A stretch of DNA of 64,000 nt from Eledone cirrhosa (taxonomy: Eukaryota > Mollusca > Cephalopoda > Octopoda > Eledonidae): contig OZ024743.1 in the NCBI GenBank assembly GCA_964016885.1, positions 341,019,907-341,083,906 on the forward strand. Direction: 5' to 3'. How positions within the stretch are numbered: position 1 is the stretch's first letter; each line of letters starts with the position of its first letter. The notes below the pieces were generated by a model. It had not been told where the DNA came from. It did not search any database and saw only the letters and a list, made by a program, of their open reading frames with translations. Shown in pieces: positions 62,010 through 64,000 of this stretch. The position numbers and the translations under genes were made by a program.

Positions 62010-62443
62010 GCAAAAATCACGAGCACTTTATCTCAAAATTATTTATAGCATAAAAAAAAAGGTAAAAACTTAAAACAAAAACTGAATAATAACTAATACA
62101 TATTACTAATTTATACTTATTCCTAATTAAACTATTTTTCACTGGGAAAAATTTGTCAGCATTTTCTTTCCCTTTTTGCTAATATATATATATATATATG
62201 AATATCCGCCCGATAAGGTTGAATCTTCATGAGTATGTAAAATTTTGTATTTTATCTGATGAAAGCGCACCAAGTTTGGGTTGGTTGCTCTTGAAATATA
62301 TATAATAATATAAATATGGTTTTATAAATATAGTTTCCATTTATTTAATATCATGAAATATTTACTCCAGTAAACTGTTGAGTGCTCTAAATCAGGTATA
62401 AACATTTACGTTTGTCGGAATTCCAACAAATTAAATACAACTT
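62004..62443. other. Intergenic, AT-rich, no gene seen
   Basis: Contains a short TA run at 62182-62200 and nothing else recognisable. Confidence 0.5.
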
Positions 62444-62444
62444 C

Positions 62445-62507
<63 letters not shown>

Positions 62508-62567
62508 CGTTTCTGAATTTGGTGCGTGTGTTTCTTATTGGCAACATGACCCTCCCAAAGTATAAGA

Positions 62568-62600
<33 letters not shown>

Positions 62601-62643
62601 GACACGCACATATACATATACACATACATCTCTCTCTCTCTAA

Positions 62644-62677
<34 letters not shown>

Positions 62678-62800
62678 GTGTGTATGTGTGTGTGTGTGTA
62701 TTTGTATCGGTGTGTGTGTATGCGTCTGTATTTGTATATGTGTCCGTTTGCGTTTGTGTGTGTGCGCATGTGCTTGTGTACGTGTATGTACGCTCACATG
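62444..62800. repeat. Microsatellite cluster: (TA)n, (CT)n, (GT)n
   Basis: TA at 62444-62506 and 62566-62596, CT at 62629-62664, then GT-rich sequence to about 62800. Confidence 0.93.
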
Positions 62801-63117
62801 TGTTAGTTCATGTATCAGTATCGGGGATTGAATGTGTATGGGTTTGTCTATACACGTCTATGAACGTATTTTTAAGTATGTCAGCCAATACTGACATACG
62901 GAGAAAAACATATATTACACATATTACAGAGAATTACAACCTGCACATTATATGTTTCCTTATATTACCACATATTTGCTGGGTTCATGATTTCCTATCG
63001 ATTTTTCCATAAACAAGCATATGAAAATTACATGTTTTCGTGTGAAGCGTGTGGTTACTTAAAAATTATGATTTTTATAATAAACTTGCATTTTAGTCTA
63101 GATTCAAGCACATCATA

Positions 63118-63245
63118 ACTTAACGTCATCGAATGGTTAAGAAGTTCGCTTCGCATTCATCAGGTTCTCAGTTCAATCCTGTTGCGTCGTATCTTGGGAA
63201 AGTATAATTTCCATAACCTCGGGTTGACTTGTGTCTAATGAGGAT
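63118..63245 (+). mobile_element. Worn OK-type (tRNA-Lys-like) SINE
   Basis: CGAATGGTTAAGAAGTTCGC, then TTCGCATTCATCAGGTT, CAGTTCAATCCTG (B box), GTCGTATCTTGGGAAAG and ATAACCTCGGGTTGAC follow the order of the common cephalopod SINE whose copies read GTGGTTAAGAAGTTTGCTTC, GGGTTCAGTCCC, CACCTTGGGCAAG and TAGCCTCGGGCCGAC. It is diverged, hence old. Confidence 0.65.
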
Positions 63246-64000
63246 GATTGGGTTGAGAAAAACTATTTTAAAACCCGTCGGATTGACTGTACCTGTAATT
63301 CAGAATATCTCCCCTAATATTCTGTTAAGGGATGTGTGTGTGCCTTGTTCAACATCATAAACGTTAATTTCATGAGTAGGTTTACCCATTGACCGAAAAA
63401 CCTGAGCATTCATCGTCGAAACTGACTGAGTCAGAGATGGGGAGGCATAGTAAACAACGTGCTGCTTCGTTCGTCTCTGGGACAAAAACATAAACACAAT
63501 TTATTTTCTCTTCTCTGCTTTTTCTTTGCTTGTTTCCTTAAAGTTTACCATCATTTCGTTGGTATACATCTATTACACAATGTATAGCCTAAGATATCAC
63601 CAGGCCACTGACCTGTCTATAGTGTTCAATATATTTCACTTTATAATCCACTTACACTAATTTCACTTTATAATACACTTACTCCGTTCCCGCACTATTA
63701 ACATGATTCAACATGAAAAATGGATGACTTGCATAACGTCGCGTGCTTTTTTCCATATTACGTGATTATAAACCTTGCTGAATGACCAATTGTACCCAGT
63801 GGTAAACCACCAAATTTAAACGTATATATATAAATATAAATATATATATATATTCATACATATACACACGCATACACACATACACACACACACGCACAAA
63901 CGCACACACACAATATATAAACATATACACATGTACAGATCCATACATATATAAACGTATGTACGGAGACAGCAGTGCTTGCCCTTAAAATCTATATATA
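63246..64000. other. Intergenic, no gene seen; TA/CA repeats near the end
   Basis: No motif-bearing ORF. A TA/CA-rich stretch covers about 63823-63925. Confidence 0.5.

Overview
The window is non-coding, transposon-dominated DNA of a cephalopod, most probably an octopus. The clue is several copies of a tRNA-derived SINE with the internal promoter block GAGTTCAAATCCC and the 3' motif GGCCTTGTGCC, which is typical of the octopus OR-type SINEs, plus a worn OK-type (tRNA-Lys-like) SINE and abundant TA/CA microsatellites. I see no convincing host protein-coding gene. Nearly all long reading frames belong to LINE retrotransposons.

Layout. Positions 1-17.2 kb and 25.8-59.5 kb are a dense mosaic of two unrelated LINE classes. 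Class D lies always on the minus strand. It has a single long ORF with an N-terminal HTH/Myb-like region, a reverse transcriptase (RT), a CCHC finger and a PD-D restriction-like endonuclease (RLE), and looks like the R4/Dong clade. It occurs as two subfamilies, here called D1 and D2. Class T lies always on the plus strand. It has ORF1 with a CCHC knuckle and ORF2 with an apurinic-like endonuclease plus RT, and looks like the Tx1/L1 group. Copies of both classes abut (ATT)n microsatellite, many of them on both sides, so the region reads as repeated insertion into one microsatellite. In order: D2 fragment (1-850), full-length D1 with an intact 1130-residue ORF (897-5757), T (5815-11445), D2 with one nonsense codon (11472-15450), short D1, D2 and T tails (15556-17159); then D2 with an internal tandem duplication (25864-31966), an interrupted T (31981-38707), D1 with one nonsense codon (38944-43491), a decayed D1 (43561-47253), a T tail, and two long decayed T copies (47750-53369 and 53461-59244).

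The most unusual feature is at 33358-37590. A GC-rich block of ribosomal DNA lies inside the T copy at 31981-38707 and replaces the middle of its ORF2. Its right end is the 3' end of 28S rRNA on the minus strand. The rest is intergenic spacer with subrepeats of about 204 bp and 88 bp and three copies of a TATATAGGG-type element that may be duplicated RNA polymerase I spacer promoters.

The 17.2-25.8 kb and 59.5-64 kb stretches are ordinary intergenic DNA with SINEs, a near-perfect foldback repeat of about 300 bp (21150-21446), a remnant of a Penelope-like element with GIY-YIG-domain residues (23944-24310), and long TA/CA tracts.

Clade names, the microsatellite-targeting model and the promoter role are inferences from motifs read by eye; no alignment or database search was run.
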